Notes: generated from the sequence alone by a model not told the origin. 33,244 nucleotides of DNA from Sulfurovum sp. (GCA_020726105.1 DYTF01000002.1:1-33244); one strand, 5' to 3'. Positions 7,066 to 15,170 are shown, counted from the stretch's first letter. Program-made: numbers and translations.

Positions 7066-8673
7066 CTAGCCTCTTTGGTTTCCGGCAAAAAAGTTGCCTG
7101 CCAAGCCCAAAGGCACTACGGTTCTGTAAAACAAGTACCTTCCGCTCAGCTCAGACACAAAAGCACCTAGAGTTGCGAGTACCACGCTAATCATCGCCCA
7201 TCCTACTAAGCCGCTGGCTGTGAACAAAAGTCCCAAGAGAGGCAGGGCTAATGCAAAGATTGCCAAAGAATAGACTCTCAATTTCTTTACTGTAGCAAAA
7301 TGTTCCTGAAGTAGGATACGGCTTCGGTTGTATTGGTAGTAAAGTGGATCCTCTTTGTCTAGGTTTTGATAGAACATCATCTCTTCAAAAATGACCAATG
7401 TCTGAGCCATACCCGCTAGGAGTGTAATCGCTAAAAGCACCATCGCACCCTGCGTGCCATTGTAGGCAAGCAGGACGGAGGTGATGAGTAAAAAGCCGAC
7501 ATAGCCTGTGCCAAAGAATTTTTTATTGGTTGAGCTTCTGTCCCAACTCGGACGGGCTTTGATGCGGTAAATCATCGACTGGGCGTAGATGCCATAGATG
7601 CCTACAGCTAAGGTTACTGCTTCAAGTAAAAGTAATCCTATGCCTGTGATGTGTACAAAATAGAGCAGGGCAACCACAGAAACTAATCCTGTAAATGCAC
7701 CCAGGGCTATGGCTTCACGGCTTAACCATGAGGTCCTCCAGTTTTTCATCGCTTTGAGCGCCATGATGGGTCTGCCTAGATGCAGCGCAGAAAGTGGTAA
7801 ACCAATCGCTGCAGGGATGAAAGCCAAAAGTGCCATGGTAAGGTTTGGCTGAGGAAGATTGAACCCTAAAGCAAAGAGCAACTCACCCAAAAAGAGTGCC
7901 AAAAATGCCCCCAGACTCACTTGGGTAAGCACGGTCATAAAAACAAGAGGCAGTTCTGCATGTGCAGGTTTAAGTAGATGCTCATCTGCTACTCTGAGTG
8001 TTTCTCCTTCTTTTAGTTTTGGCAGTGTATAGCGTGTAGTGGGTTTAGTGATAGCAACATCTGGCAAGTGTGGCGCAACACCTTCTTTGCTCATATCTTC
8101 TTCTAGCCATTGTTTGACATTAAAAACCTCTATCTCTATGGCATTGCTGGGACAGGCTTGTACGCAGGCTGGGCTTTGTCCGAGTTCGAGTTTATCGGCA
8201 CACATGTGACATTTGGTCACGATGCCACGATCAGCGTTAAAAGTTGGCACTTCATAAGGGCAATTCCAGGTACAGTATTGGCATCCGATACAGCTAGGGT
8301 CATCATGCCAAACGATGCCGTTATCAAACTTCACATAAGACTCTGTAGGACAGCCTATGAGACAGGCAGGCTCGATGCAGTGGTTACAGCTCATGGAGTT
8401 AAAGAGTTGAAGTGTATCGGGGAATGCGCCCATCTCCATCTCTCCTACTCTACGCCATTTGATTTCATCAGGGTTTGCATTTTGTTCGTTGCAGGCCACT
8501 TCACAGCAGTGACAGCCCACACAAGCGGTCGCATCAAAGTGAAAACGGTACTGTTCTCCTTCGTTTAACACAGGCAAATCAATCGAATAATTGCCACACT
8601 GCATCCCTGTGTTGGTCTTATGGTTGATAAAATCAGCCAAAGGCGTGTGCTCGCTCAGAGCTTGGACAGCCAT
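7066..8673 (-). CDS. DmsB-DmsC fusion: four-cluster ferredoxin plus membrane quinol subunit
   Basis: It is the likely electron-transfer and membrane-anchor partner of the nitrate reductase. Residues 45-180 hold sixteen cysteines in DmsB order: Cys51/54/57/61, 96/99/104/108, 128/131/134/138 and 155/158/170/174, enough for four [4Fe-4S] clusters. Residues about 238-535 are a DmsC/NrfD-type anchor with about eight hydrophobic helices and the motif GLPLSALHLGRPIMALKAMKNWRTSWLSRE. The two halves, separate genes in E. coli, are one 535-residue chain here. No export signal is present, so the clusters face the cytoplasm, the same side as the catalytic subunit. The start codon overlaps the nirA stop by one base (TAATG), with AAAGGAAATAGC ahead, which implies coupled translation. 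I infer quinol-driven nitrate assimilation; no NAD(P)H- or flavin-dependent subunit is encoded nearby. Confidence 0.85.
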   Translation of the reverse strand: MAVQALSEHTPLADFINHKTNTGMQCGNYSIDLPVLNEGEQYRFHFDATACVGCHCCEVACNEQNANPDEIKWRRVGEMEMGAFPDTLQLFNSMSCNHCIEPACLIGCPTESYVKFDNGIVWHDDPSCIGCQYCTWNCPYEVPTFNADRGIVTKCHMCADKLELGQSPACVQACPSNAIEIEVFNVKQWLEEDMSKEGVAPHLPDVAITKPTTRYTLPKLKEGETLRVADEHLLKPAHAELPLVFMTVLTQVSLGAFLALFLGELLFALGFNLPQPNLTMALLAFIPAAIGLPLSALHLGRPIMALKAMKNWRTSWLSREAIALGAFTGLVSVVALLYFVHITGIGLLLLEAVTLAVGIYGIYAQSMIYRIKARPSWDRSSTNKKFFGTGYVGFLLITSVLLAYNGTQGAMVLLAITLLAGMAQTLVIFEEMMFYQNLDKEDPLYYQYNRSRILLQEHFATVKKLRVYSLAIFALALPLLGLLFTASGLVGWAMISVVLATLGAFVSELSGRYLFYRTVVPLGLAGNFFAGNQRG

Positions 8674-10598
8674 TATGCTATTTCCTTTAAGGCTACAAGC
8701 AGTTCAGAAAAAACCGCTACACGCTCTTTTTTGTTTTCATGGGTCATGTTGTAGAGTATCTCAGAGAGTTTGAGCGGGACTTTCGGGTTGAGTTTGCTGA
8801 CCGTGTCTCTTTTGATGCTGGTGGGTTTAAGCATATTGGGTGAGAGTTCCACCACCGATTCAAAGCGTTTTTCACCGGTGAGCAGTTTGTAAAGCTTGAG
8901 TCCAAAACCAAAGAGTTCATACTCTTCGCGTCTGGAGCTTTTGGGTTCACTTTCAAGTTCCAGTGTGACAGCAAGACCCAGTTTCTCATGGAGTACATAG
9001 TTGATTTTTGTATAAAATGCCAAAGCCTGAAAACTATAGTTTCGCGATAAAAAGCGATCATCAAACATCTCGTATGTTTCACCTCTAAGCTTATGTGTCG
9101 CGTAGGTTTGAAGCAGGTACTTGACATGATGTTTGGCTTCGGTAATGGGTAGGGCTTTATGTAGGGTGTGGGCCTCTTTTGCTTCGCGTGTGATTTTGCC
9201 TCCCACAAAGATATGTACGCCATCCACCTTCTTACCTTCAGTATCTTTTGCGATGCACCCTTCAAACCCGATGTCTGCTATGCCATGTACACCACACCCT
9301 TTGGGGCATGCTGACCAGTTCATGCGTACCGATGCATTGGGTATGGCAACCTCGGAGCTGAGGAAATGTGCCATTTCTATGGCATCGGGTTTGTTGGGTA
9401 TGACCCCAAAACTGCAAGTTGCCGTTCCTGCACAGGCTATCATGTCGCTGAAGTAGAGGTTGTTGTAGGCTGCATAGTGTTTCACAACAGGGGCAGACTC
9501 AAAGCCCTCAAGTGCTTCTTTGGCGATGGATGGGATGTAGACATTTTGATCATAGGTGAGTCTAAGCTCTCCTTGGGCAAATGTTTTTGCGGCATTGGCT
9601 ACATCTATCATGTGGCTACCACTAAAGATGCCTGAGGGTACGATGAGTTTGTAGGCAAAGGTGCCGTCACGACCCAAAACTTTGTTTGAACCCAGTGCGA
9701 TAGACTGCGACTGTACTAGAGTCGCTCCTGCTGAGGTAAAATCACAGGCTGCTTCAGACTTAACTCCTTGGATGAAGGCGTCCATCCCCACATCATTCAG
9801 CAGATAGACCAAACGGTTTTTGTTGCGGTTGTCTCGGTAGCCGTAGGTTTTAAAAACACTCAAGAGTGATTTGAAAAACAGCGGAACTTGGGTGATAGTG
9901 ACAAAGAGATTGGCATCTTGTGCCTGCATCCCCACACGCGCACCCAAGTAGACATTGAAGCCAAAGATACCCTCTTTTTGTGCCAATACAAAACAGCAGT
10001 CGTGACCGAAAATATTGCAAGAGTTTGAGAGTGAACCCAGTATGCCGGTGTTAAATTTACGCGGAAGTACGGAAATCCATTCGGGGTTTTCGCCAAATAC
10101 TTCTTGTAGTGCATCGATGATAGGTTTAGTAGGTATGACATTATCGTAAGCGATGCCATCAAGGGGGTCTGTGACGATGTTTCGCGGATTGTCCACACCG
10201 GTTTGAAAGGTAGAGATGCCGACTGTTTTGAGCTCTCTGAGGACTTTGGCGATGTTTTCTATCTTGAGATAACGCAGTTCAACCTGCATCCGTGTCGTGA
10301 GGTCGATGTAGTCATTGCCATACTTTTGTGCTACTTCACCGATGCGTACAGCCTGTTCATAGTTGAGCTGTCCTGCTGGAATACGCACACGCAACATAAA
10401 GTCTTCGCCTTTGTCAAAAAGACCAAAACATTTTAAAAAGTAAGCAGAGTCTTCTGCGGCAAGCTTTTCATATCCGCCTGCAGCGATTTCGTCCAGTGTA
10501 TCGTAGACATCCATGGGGCTTTTGAGTGCTTTGGTGTTCTCTACTTTATTGAGTTTGGTGTTTCGTGCCTGAGCAGCTTTTTCTAAGATCTGTGTCAT
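8673..10598 (-). CDS. nirA: Ferredoxin-type nitrite reductase (siroheme) with kinase-lobe-like C-terminal tail
   Basis: It reduces nitrite to ammonium with a siroheme-[4Fe-4S] centre. Numbering is from the ATG at 10598. The cluster cysteines are Cys389 and Cys395 (CAGTATC) and Cys431 and Cys435 (CPKGC). The repeated ferredoxin-like and nitrite/sulfite reductase domains fill residues about 35-540, with DLTTRMQVELR early on. NirA proteins are usually 500-550 residues; this one has an extra tail, residues 554-641 (8676-8939), resembling the end of a Ser/Thr kinase C-lobe (see findings). I chose the start at 10598, not the in-frame ATG at 10619. The predicted -10 TATAAT at 10635-10640 leaves only an 8-base leader for the upstream ATG, and AGAAGG lies between the two. 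It is the first gene of the nirA-dmsBC-nasA operon, divergent from narK. The electron donor, ferredoxin or another, is not visible here. Confidence 0.9.
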   Translation of the reverse strand: MTQILEKAAQARNTKLNKVENTKALKSPMDVYDTLDEIAAGGYEKLAAEDSAYFLKCFGLFDKGEDFMLRVRIPAGQLNYEQAVRIGEVAQKYGNDYIDLTTRMQVELRYLKIENIAKVLRELKTVGISTFQTGVDNPRNIVTDPLDGIAYDNVIPTKPIIDALQEVFGENPEWISVLPRKFNTGILGSLSNSCNIFGHDCCFVLAQKEGIFGFNVYLGARVGMQAQDANLFVTITQVPLFFKSLLSVFKTYGYRDNRNKNRLVYLLNDVGMDAFIQGVKSEAACDFTSAGATLVQSQSIALGSNKVLGRDGTFAYKLIVPSGIFSGSHMIDVANAAKTFAQGELRLTYDQNVYIPSIAKEALEGFESAPVVKHYAAYNNLYFSDMIACAGTATCSFGVIPNKPDAIEMAHFLSSEVAIPNASVRMNWSACPKGCGVHGIADIGFEGCIAKDTEGKKVDGVHIFVGGKITREAKEAHTLHKALPITEAKHHVKYLLQTYATHKLRGETYEMFDDRFLSRNYSFQALAFYTKINYVLHEKLGLAVTLELESEPKSSRREEYELFGFGLKLYKLLTGEKRFESVVELSPNMLKPTSIKRDTVSKLNPKVPLKLSEILYNMTHENKKERVAVFSELLVALKEIA

Positions 10599-10634
10599 GG
10601 TTCTATTCACCTTCTTCATTTTTTTAGTTTTCTG

Positions 10635-10640
10635 ATTATA
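10635..10640 (-). promoter_or_regulatory. -10 element of the nirA operon
   Basis: The minus strand reads CCTATAATCAG, a consensus TATAAT. Transcription should start near 10628. The half-conserved dyad centred at 10680 then lies near -52. No convincing -35 is seen, which fits activator-dependent or Campylobacterota-type promoters. Confidence 0.6.
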
Positions 10641-10670
10641 GGTTACATTTTTTTGAAATCCATCTACGTA

Positions 10671-10689
10671 TTGCCTATATTTTAATCAA
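10671..10689. promoter_or_regulatory. Half-conserved nitrogen dyad upstream of nirA
   Basis: The right arm TTAATCAA is perfect. The left arm TTGCCTAT keeps five of eight dyad positions, with the same 3-base spacer. Its distance from the nirA -10 matches the arrangement at amtB and narK, which is the main reason to report it. A weaker site may set a higher activation threshold; that is inference. Confidence 0.4.
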
Positions 10690-10741
10690 TTGTATTTCAC
10701 TCCAATCAGAAATATGTAATAGTGTAAAAAGTATGTATAGT

Positions 10742-10758
10742 TGGTTAAAAATTAATCA
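10742..10758. promoter_or_regulatory. Nitrogen dyad upstream of narK
   Basis: Arms TGGTTAA and TTAATCA match at six of seven positions around an AAA spacer. The centre is about 50 bp upstream of the likely narK start point near 10800. The core is the same as in the copies at 456, 2252 and 3765. Confidence 0.5.
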
Positions 10759-10787
10759 CTTCTTGCTGTTTTTGTATCCATTTTTAC

Positions 10788-10793
10788 TATACA
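10788..10793 (+). promoter_or_regulatory. Putative -10 element of narK
   Basis: TATACA lies within TTTTTACTATACACTTAG, about 33 bases before the narK ATG. TACTAT at 10785-10790 is an alternative in the same place. The ribosome site ATAGGAAGT follows at a normal distance from the ATG. Confidence 0.35.
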
Positions 10794-10825
10794 CTTAGAC
10801 ACAAATTAATCTATAGGAAGTAAAA

Positions 10826-12106
10826 ATGGCAGGTTTTAAAGCTTTAAAGGGACAGGGACACGCACCGACGCTGTTCATGGCTTTTTTGTATTTTGATATG
10901 AGTTTTATGGTGTGGACGATGTTGGGTCCGTTGGCAACTGAGATTTCTGAAGCCTTGGCAGCAACGGGGTTTATGATCACTGAAGGGCAAAAGGCAACTT
11001 TGCTCTCTTTGCCGATACTTTCAGGTGCATTTTTAAGAATCGTACTGGGGTTTGGTGTTGATAAATTTGGGGCAAAAGCAACCGCACTGGTCGCTCAGGC
11101 TATCGTTATCGCTGCACTTTTGAGTGCCTATATGATGGGAGAGACCATCACTTACAATGCACTGCTGCTCATTGCACTGGGGCTAGGGTTTGCAGGTGCA
11201 TCTTTTGCGGTGGCGCTTCCGCAGGCTGGACAGTGGTATCCGCCAAAGTCCCAAGGAACGGTTCTGGGACTTGCAGGCGCAGGGAACATCGGTGTGGTTA
11301 TCGACTTTTTGTTTGCACCCAAAATAGCAGAACTGTGGGGCTGGCAATCGGTATTTTTAGTGGGCGCAGTGATGGCGATAGCGGTATTTGTCGCGTATCT
11401 TTTCTTGGCAAAAAATGCACCCGAATCTATCTACAAAGCAAGACCTAAAAAGCTTATCGATTATGCCAAACTGCTTAAAGATAAAGACACTTGGTGGTTT
11501 AACCTCTTTTATGCGGTGAGTTTTGGCGGTTTTGTCGGCTTTGCAGGCTATATGCAAGTCTATTTGATGAATGTGTATCAAGCAGATATGAGTGCCATCG
11601 GACTAGACATTTTAGATGAAGCCAATGTCAAAGTTGTTGCAGGGTATTTTGGTGCGCTGTGTATCTTTGCAGGTGCAGTGCTTAGACCCGTAGGCGGAGC
11701 CATAGCAGATAAAATGGGCGGGGTCAAGTCACTTTACATCTTCTTTGGAAGTGTCACTGCTTTGGCGATGCTCAATGCCACTGTCTCCCTTCCCTTTGGC
11801 GCGGCTATCGTGGTACTTTTTCTCATCATGGCAAATCTTGGCATGGCAAACGGGGCAGTCTTTCAACTGGTGCCGCAGCGTTTTGGCAAAGATATCGGCA
11901 TTATGACAGGTATCATCGGTGCAGCAGGTGGTCTTGGCGGAACGGCACTCATCAAGACATTTGGATGGTCAAAAGGTGCATTTGACGGTTATGGGGCAGG
12001 GTTTATGATTGTTGCGGCGGTTGTGTTGGTGGCTATCATGGGGATTTCACTGGTAAAAACACGCTGGAGAACTACATGGGGTGTTCACTCAGGCGGCATC
12101 ATTTGA
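10826..12106 (+). CDS. narK: NarK-type nitrate/nitrite transporter (MFS, NNP family)
   Basis: It is an inner-membrane transporter supplying nitrate to the cytoplasmic reductases, with 426 residues and about twelve hydrophobic helices. The NNP marks are clear. There are two substrate-binding arginine regions (SGAFLRIVLGFGVDKFGAK and GAVLRPVGGAIADKMGG) and two glycine-rich nitrate signatures (GAGNIGVVIDFLFAPKI in helix 5 and GIIGAAGGLGGTALI in helix 11). The motif GQWYPPKSQG before helix 5 is also typical. It is divergent from nirA, with the dyad at 10742 upstream, so uptake and reduction are probably co-induced. Symport versus nitrate/nitrite exchange cannot be told from sequence. The assimilatory context favours net nitrate import. 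Confidence 0.94.
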   Translation: MAGFKALKGQGHAPTLFMAFLYFDMSFMVWTMLGPLATEISEALAATGFMITEGQKATLLSLPILSGAFLRIVLGFGVDKFGAKATALVAQAIVIAALLSAYMMGETITYNALLLIALGLGFAGASFAVALPQAGQWYPPKSQGTVLGLAGAGNIGVVIDFLFAPKIAELWGWQSVFLVGAVMAIAVFVAYLFLAKNAPESIYKARPKKLIDYAKLLKDKDTWWFNLFYAVSFGGFVGFAGYMQVYLMNVYQADMSAIGLDILDEANVKVVAGYFGALCIFAGAVLRPVGGAIADKMGGVKSLYIFFGSVTALAMLNATVSLPFGAAIVVLFLIMANLGMANGAVFQLVPQRFGKDIGIMTGIIGAAGGLGGTALIKTFGWSKGAFDGYGAGFMIVAAVVLVAIMGISLVKTRWRTTWGVHSGGII

Positions 12107-12110
12107 TGTG

Positions 12111-12140
12111 CAGATGCTAGAGATTGAACCCTAGCATCTG
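12111..12140. terminator. Bidirectional hairpin between narK and the trigger-factor-like gene
   Basis: Perfect 10-base arms CAGATGCTAG and CTAGCATCTG surround a 10-base loop. The site lies just after the narK stop and overlaps the last codons of the convergent gene. No long U-run follows in either direction, so termination strength is uncertain. Confidence 0.55.
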
Positions 12141-13388
12141 ACCAAAGAGTTTGTCTTCGGTGAGTCTCATCTTCGCTGATTGCATGAGGTTGTTTTTTTC
12201 ATAATACGCCACAAGCTCCTGCGCATCCTGTCCTGACATCATCGCTTGATAATACAGAGCAGACAATACTTCTTGCTCATTGACAACGACATTTTCTTTT
12301 ATCGCCAAAGCTTCCACGATGAGTGCAAGCTTAATGCTACTTTGAGCCGCTTCTTTTACACTCTCTCTGAGCGCATGAAAAAGTGCTTTGTCCTCTTTGT
12401 AACGAGTCTGCTCTGCTGTATCCATCTGCTGGAGTGCTTCAAAACTTTTGGCATCTATCTCCTGCTCGACGACATTTTGAGGCAGGGTAAAAGAAAACAG
12501 TTTGAGCAGTCCTTGCGTAAGTTTGGGTTTAAGCTCCTCATAATAGCGCTGTGTCAAAACATCTGAGGTGATTTGATCGGCTAGTTTACCTTTGAGTGTT
12601 TCAAGCGTGGCAGTGGCGTCATTGAGTATTTTTTGTCCAAAGGCATCGTTCAGCTCAAGCGGCTTTTGTTCTTGTATCTCATGTAGTTTGACTTTAAACT
12701 GTGTCTCTTTTCCTGCCAAATCTGCAGACTGATACTGGGAAGGAAAAGTAACAGAGATGGTTTTTTCTTCGCCATAGCCCATGCCGATGAGCTGTTCTTC
12801 AAACCCTGGTATAAAGGAGTTTGAACCTATTTTGAGATTAAATTTCTCAGCTGCGCCCCCTTCAAAAGCAACACCGTCCAAAAACCCTTCAAAGTCTATG
12901 ACACACACATCATCAAACATCGCGGCTCTTGGTTTGGCTATGGCAGTAAATGGTGCTTGTTGTGTCGCCATCTCAAGCAGTTTGGCTTCTACTTTTTGAG
13001 GGTCTGCTATGGGTTTTTCGTACGCAGGTATAGCAGCTTTATAGTTGATAGAAGTATCAACAAAAGGGCTTGTGGAGAGTAGTATCTCAAGATAGATGCC
13101 CACCTCTTGCTTTTCATATTTTCTAAATCCCGGTTGTCCTAAGATGCTCTCGACATCCACAGCAGCCTCTTTGAGACCTTCTTGGATAAATGCTTTGAGT
13201 ATCAAGCTTGCCGCTTCTTCCTCGAACTGTTCATCGTTTATCTGTGTAGGTTCGTTATCTGAGGGCTGCGCAGGTGTTTTTGCGGCTTGTTCTTTGAGCT
13301 CTGAGGCCTTTTGTTGGGTGAGTGTATCTTCGATTGTACCGATGAGAATCATATTGATATCATCTATTTTTTCAACGCGTATGTTCAC
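12117..13388 (-). CDS. Trigger-factor-like FKBP chaperone lacking the ribosome-docking signature
   Basis: The 423-residue product has trigger factor architecture. It has an N-terminal domain (about 1-115), an FKBP-type PPIase domain (about 158-239, with DFEGFLDGVAFEGG and IPGFEEQLIGMGYGEEKTI), and a long helical C-terminal chaperone domain. Canonical Tig carries GFRxGKxP in the N-terminal domain to dock on ribosomal protein L23. Here that place (about 38-55) is an unrelated acidic Pro/Gln/Asp-rich loop. Real Tig is normally a single-copy housekeeping gene, so I infer a specialised paralogue that has left the ribosome. It stands convergent to narK and divergent from the kinase-phosphatase, which suggests a client in nitrate assimilation. 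The start is GTG at 13388, with AAAGGA at normal spacing. PPIase activity is not assured. Confidence 0.72.
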   Translation of the reverse strand: MNIRVEKIDDINMILIGTIEDTLTQQKASELKEQAAKTPAQPSDNEPTQINDEQFEEEAASLILKAFIQEGLKEAAVDVESILGQPGFRKYEKQEVGIYLEILLSTSPFVDTSINYKAAIPAYEKPIADPQKVEAKLLEMATQQAPFTAIAKPRAAMFDDVCVIDFEGFLDGVAFEGGAAEKFNLKIGSNSFIPGFEEQLIGMGYGEEKTISVTFPSQYQSADLAGKETQFKVKLHEIQEQKPLELNDAFGQKILNDATATLETLKGKLADQITSDVLTQRYYEELKPKLTQGLLKLFSFTLPQNVVEQEIDAKSFEALQQMDTAEQTRYKEDKALFHALRESVKEAAQSSIKLALIVEALAIKENVVVNEQEVLSALYYQAMMSGQDAQELVAYYEKNNLMQSAKMRLTEDKLFGQMLGFNL

Positions 13389-13431
13389 GGAAATCCTTTT
13401 ACTTTAAGAGCGCGATTTTAACACAATAAGA

Positions 13432-13461
13432 TAAAATCTAAACGCATATGGCTAGATTTTA
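13432..13461. promoter_or_regulatory. Inverted repeat between divergent chaperone and kinase genes
   Basis: Perfect 9-base arms TAAAATCTA and TAGATTTTA are separated by 12 bases. The site is in the shared upstream region of the two genes and ends 38 bp before the kinase -10. It differs from the TTGATTAA dyad, so a different factor, or chance in AT-rich DNA, must be considered. Confidence 0.3.
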
Positions 13462-13498
13462 AGCAGATGGGGTGCGGGGGAATTTTCTCAAACATGGT

Positions 13499-13504
13499 TA
13501 TAAT
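13499..13504 (+). promoter_or_regulatory. -10 element of the PP2C-kinase gene
   Basis: A consensus TATAAT lies 25 bp before the ATG at 13530. It falls inside the frame that would result from the upstream start at 13467, which argues against that longer form. AAAGG at 13519-13523 is the ribosome site. Confidence 0.5.
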
Positions 13505-13529
13505 ATTTCACATCAAACAAAGGCTTGGT

Positions 13530-15170
13530 ATGGCATATCAAAACATAGAAACATCGGGTTTTATGCTTGCAAAAGGCAAACATCTCAAAGGTGATGACTT
13601 TTTTGAAGTCAAAGTGATGGAAAATCTAACCGTAGCAGTGTTATGTGATGGCGTAGGGTCTGCACTACAAGGAGCGCAAGCGGCATCTCACACCGTCAGT
13701 TTTCTTATCAATGCACTCAAAAACAGACCTAAAAGCTGGACGATGGAAAAATCCATCAAACACTTTATAACAACTATCAACAGAGTGCTCTATCTGGAAT
13801 CCATGACACAGTACGGACGCCAAGAACTGGTCACCACACTGGCGTTGGTCGTCATAGAAGGTGACAGACTCTATGGTGCCAATGTGGGTGACAGTCGTAT
13901 CTACTTGAAGCGAAGAGACGAAGAGGCTATGTTAACCCAGCTTTCAAATGATCATGTAATGCAAGAAGAGGGCATGAGCAATGTTTTGACGATGGCTATC
14001 GGGTTAGAAGAACATGTTTCGCCGTACTATTTTGAAAACAATCTTTTAGCGCAAGACCAGATACTACTGTGCAGTGATGGACTCTACAACGAATTATCTT
14101 GGAAAGAGCTGTCTGATGGCATCGGTATGGGTGCATCGTATTTGGTGAAAAAAGCAAGTAAATCGCACCAAGATAATCTTCCTGATGATACCTCTGCGGT
14201 GGTCATCGAGATCAAAGAAGTAGACCCCAGACTCAAACTCAAACAGAGCAATCTGCTCGTAAAATCACAGTATGAAGCACAAGAGACCATAGACGGATAC
14301 ACCTTACTTAAACCGCTCATACAAAACGAACGCACCTGGCTGTGCGAAAAAAACGGTCTGCAGTATGTTATCAAGTTTTCTCCCTATGAGACACTTGAAG
14401 ATGAAGTCTTGCTTGATTTGTTTGTGAAAGAAGCGTGGATGGCAAAAAGACTCAAAGCAGGCTTTTTCCCTAAAGCCGTCATACCCAAAAACCGTACCCA
14501 GCGGTATTATGTGATGAGTTTCATCGAAGGGGTGACGCTCAAAGCGCATACTGCCAAAAAACCGCTTTCTGTGGATTTGGGCATCGAACTAGGGATATTT
14601 TTACTGAAGATGTCACAGTTTTTGATTAAGTATGACCTTGTGCATGGTGACATTAAACCTGAAAATATTATGCTCACGCAGCGCAGAGGAAAAACTGTTT
14701 TTAAAATGGTTGATTTTGGCAGTATCACCGAGGCATATGCGAACATCTCACGCTCAGGGACACCCACCTACCTTGCACCTGAGCGTTTCAGGCAAGAACC
14801 TATTAACGAACAAACCGAGATTTACGCCATAGGTGTCACCCTTTATGAAGCCCTGACGCAGAAATACCCATTTGGCGAGATAGAACCTTTCCAAAACCCG
14901 TCGTTTGATCGAAAAATAAAAGCACCCTCTAAGCTCAACCCCAACATCCCCACATGGCTAGAAAGCATCATGCTAAGAGCCTTAGAGCCCGACACCGACA
15001 AACGCTATCGCAACTACTCTTTGATGCAGTACGAACTCACTCATCCCAGCAATGTCAAGCCGTATTTTGACAAACACGCTTCTGTCTTTGAAAGAAATCC
15101 ACTCCTCGTCTGCCGCATCGGTTTTGTGGTGATGTTGGTGTTAAATTTTGTTCAGATGGTTTGGTTTTAG
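13530..15170 (+). CDS. PP2C phosphatase-Ser/Thr kinase fusion with C-terminal membrane anchor
   Basis: One 546-residue chain joins opposing activities. Residues about 8-228 are a PP2C phosphatase with metal-site motifs GDDFFEV (Asp22/23), LCDGVGS (Asp40), VGDSRIY (Asp121), CSDGL (Asp183) and DDTSA (219-220). Residues about 255-505 are a Hanks-type kinase. It lacks a recognisable glycine-rich loop, but has VIK (Lys282), KEAWMAKRL (Glu301), VHGDIKPENI (HGD replacing HRD; Asp374, Asn379), DFG (395-397) and GTPTYLAPE. Residues 524-545 form a single hydrophobic helix, probably anchoring the enzyme to the inner membrane with catalysis in the cytoplasm. Similar phosphatase-kinase proteins occur in nitrate-assimilation clusters, for example beside nirBD in Pseudomonas aeruginosa (PA1782), which supports a role here. 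The start at 13530 is preferred over 13467 (no ribosome site, promoter inside). The substrate is unknown. Confidence 0.88.
   Translation: MAYQNIETSGFMLAKGKHLKGDDFFEVKVMENLTVAVLCDGVGSALQGAQAASHTVSFLINALKNRPKSWTMEKSIKHFITTINRVLYLESMTQYGRQELVTTLALVVIEGDRLYGANVGDSRIYLKRRDEEAMLTQLSNDHVMQEEGMSNVLTMAIGLEEHVSPYYFENNLLAQDQILLCSDGLYNELSWKELSDGIGMGASYLVKKASKSHQDNLPDDTSAVVIEIKEVDPRLKLKQSNLLVKSQYEAQETIDGYTLLKPLIQNERTWLCEKNGLQYVIKFSPYETLEDEVLLDLFVKEAWMAKRLKAGFFPKAVIPKNRTQRYYVMSFIEGVTLKAHTAKKPLSVDLGIELGIFLLKMSQFLIKYDLVHGDIKPENIMLTQRRGKTVFKMVDFGSITEAYANISRSGTPTYLAPERFRQEPINEQTEIYAIGVTLYEALTQKYPFGEIEPFQNPSFDRKIKAPSKLNPNIPTWLESIMLRALEPDTDKRYRNYSLMQYELTHPSNVKPYFDKHASVFERNPLLVCRIGFVVMLVLNFVQMVWF

Noticed and set aside
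13467-13529. Longer N-terminus for the PP2C-kinase protein starting at 13467
   Set aside because: No ribosome site is present, a consensus TATAAT falls inside it, and the PP2C fold begins just after the ATG at 13530, which has AAAGG.
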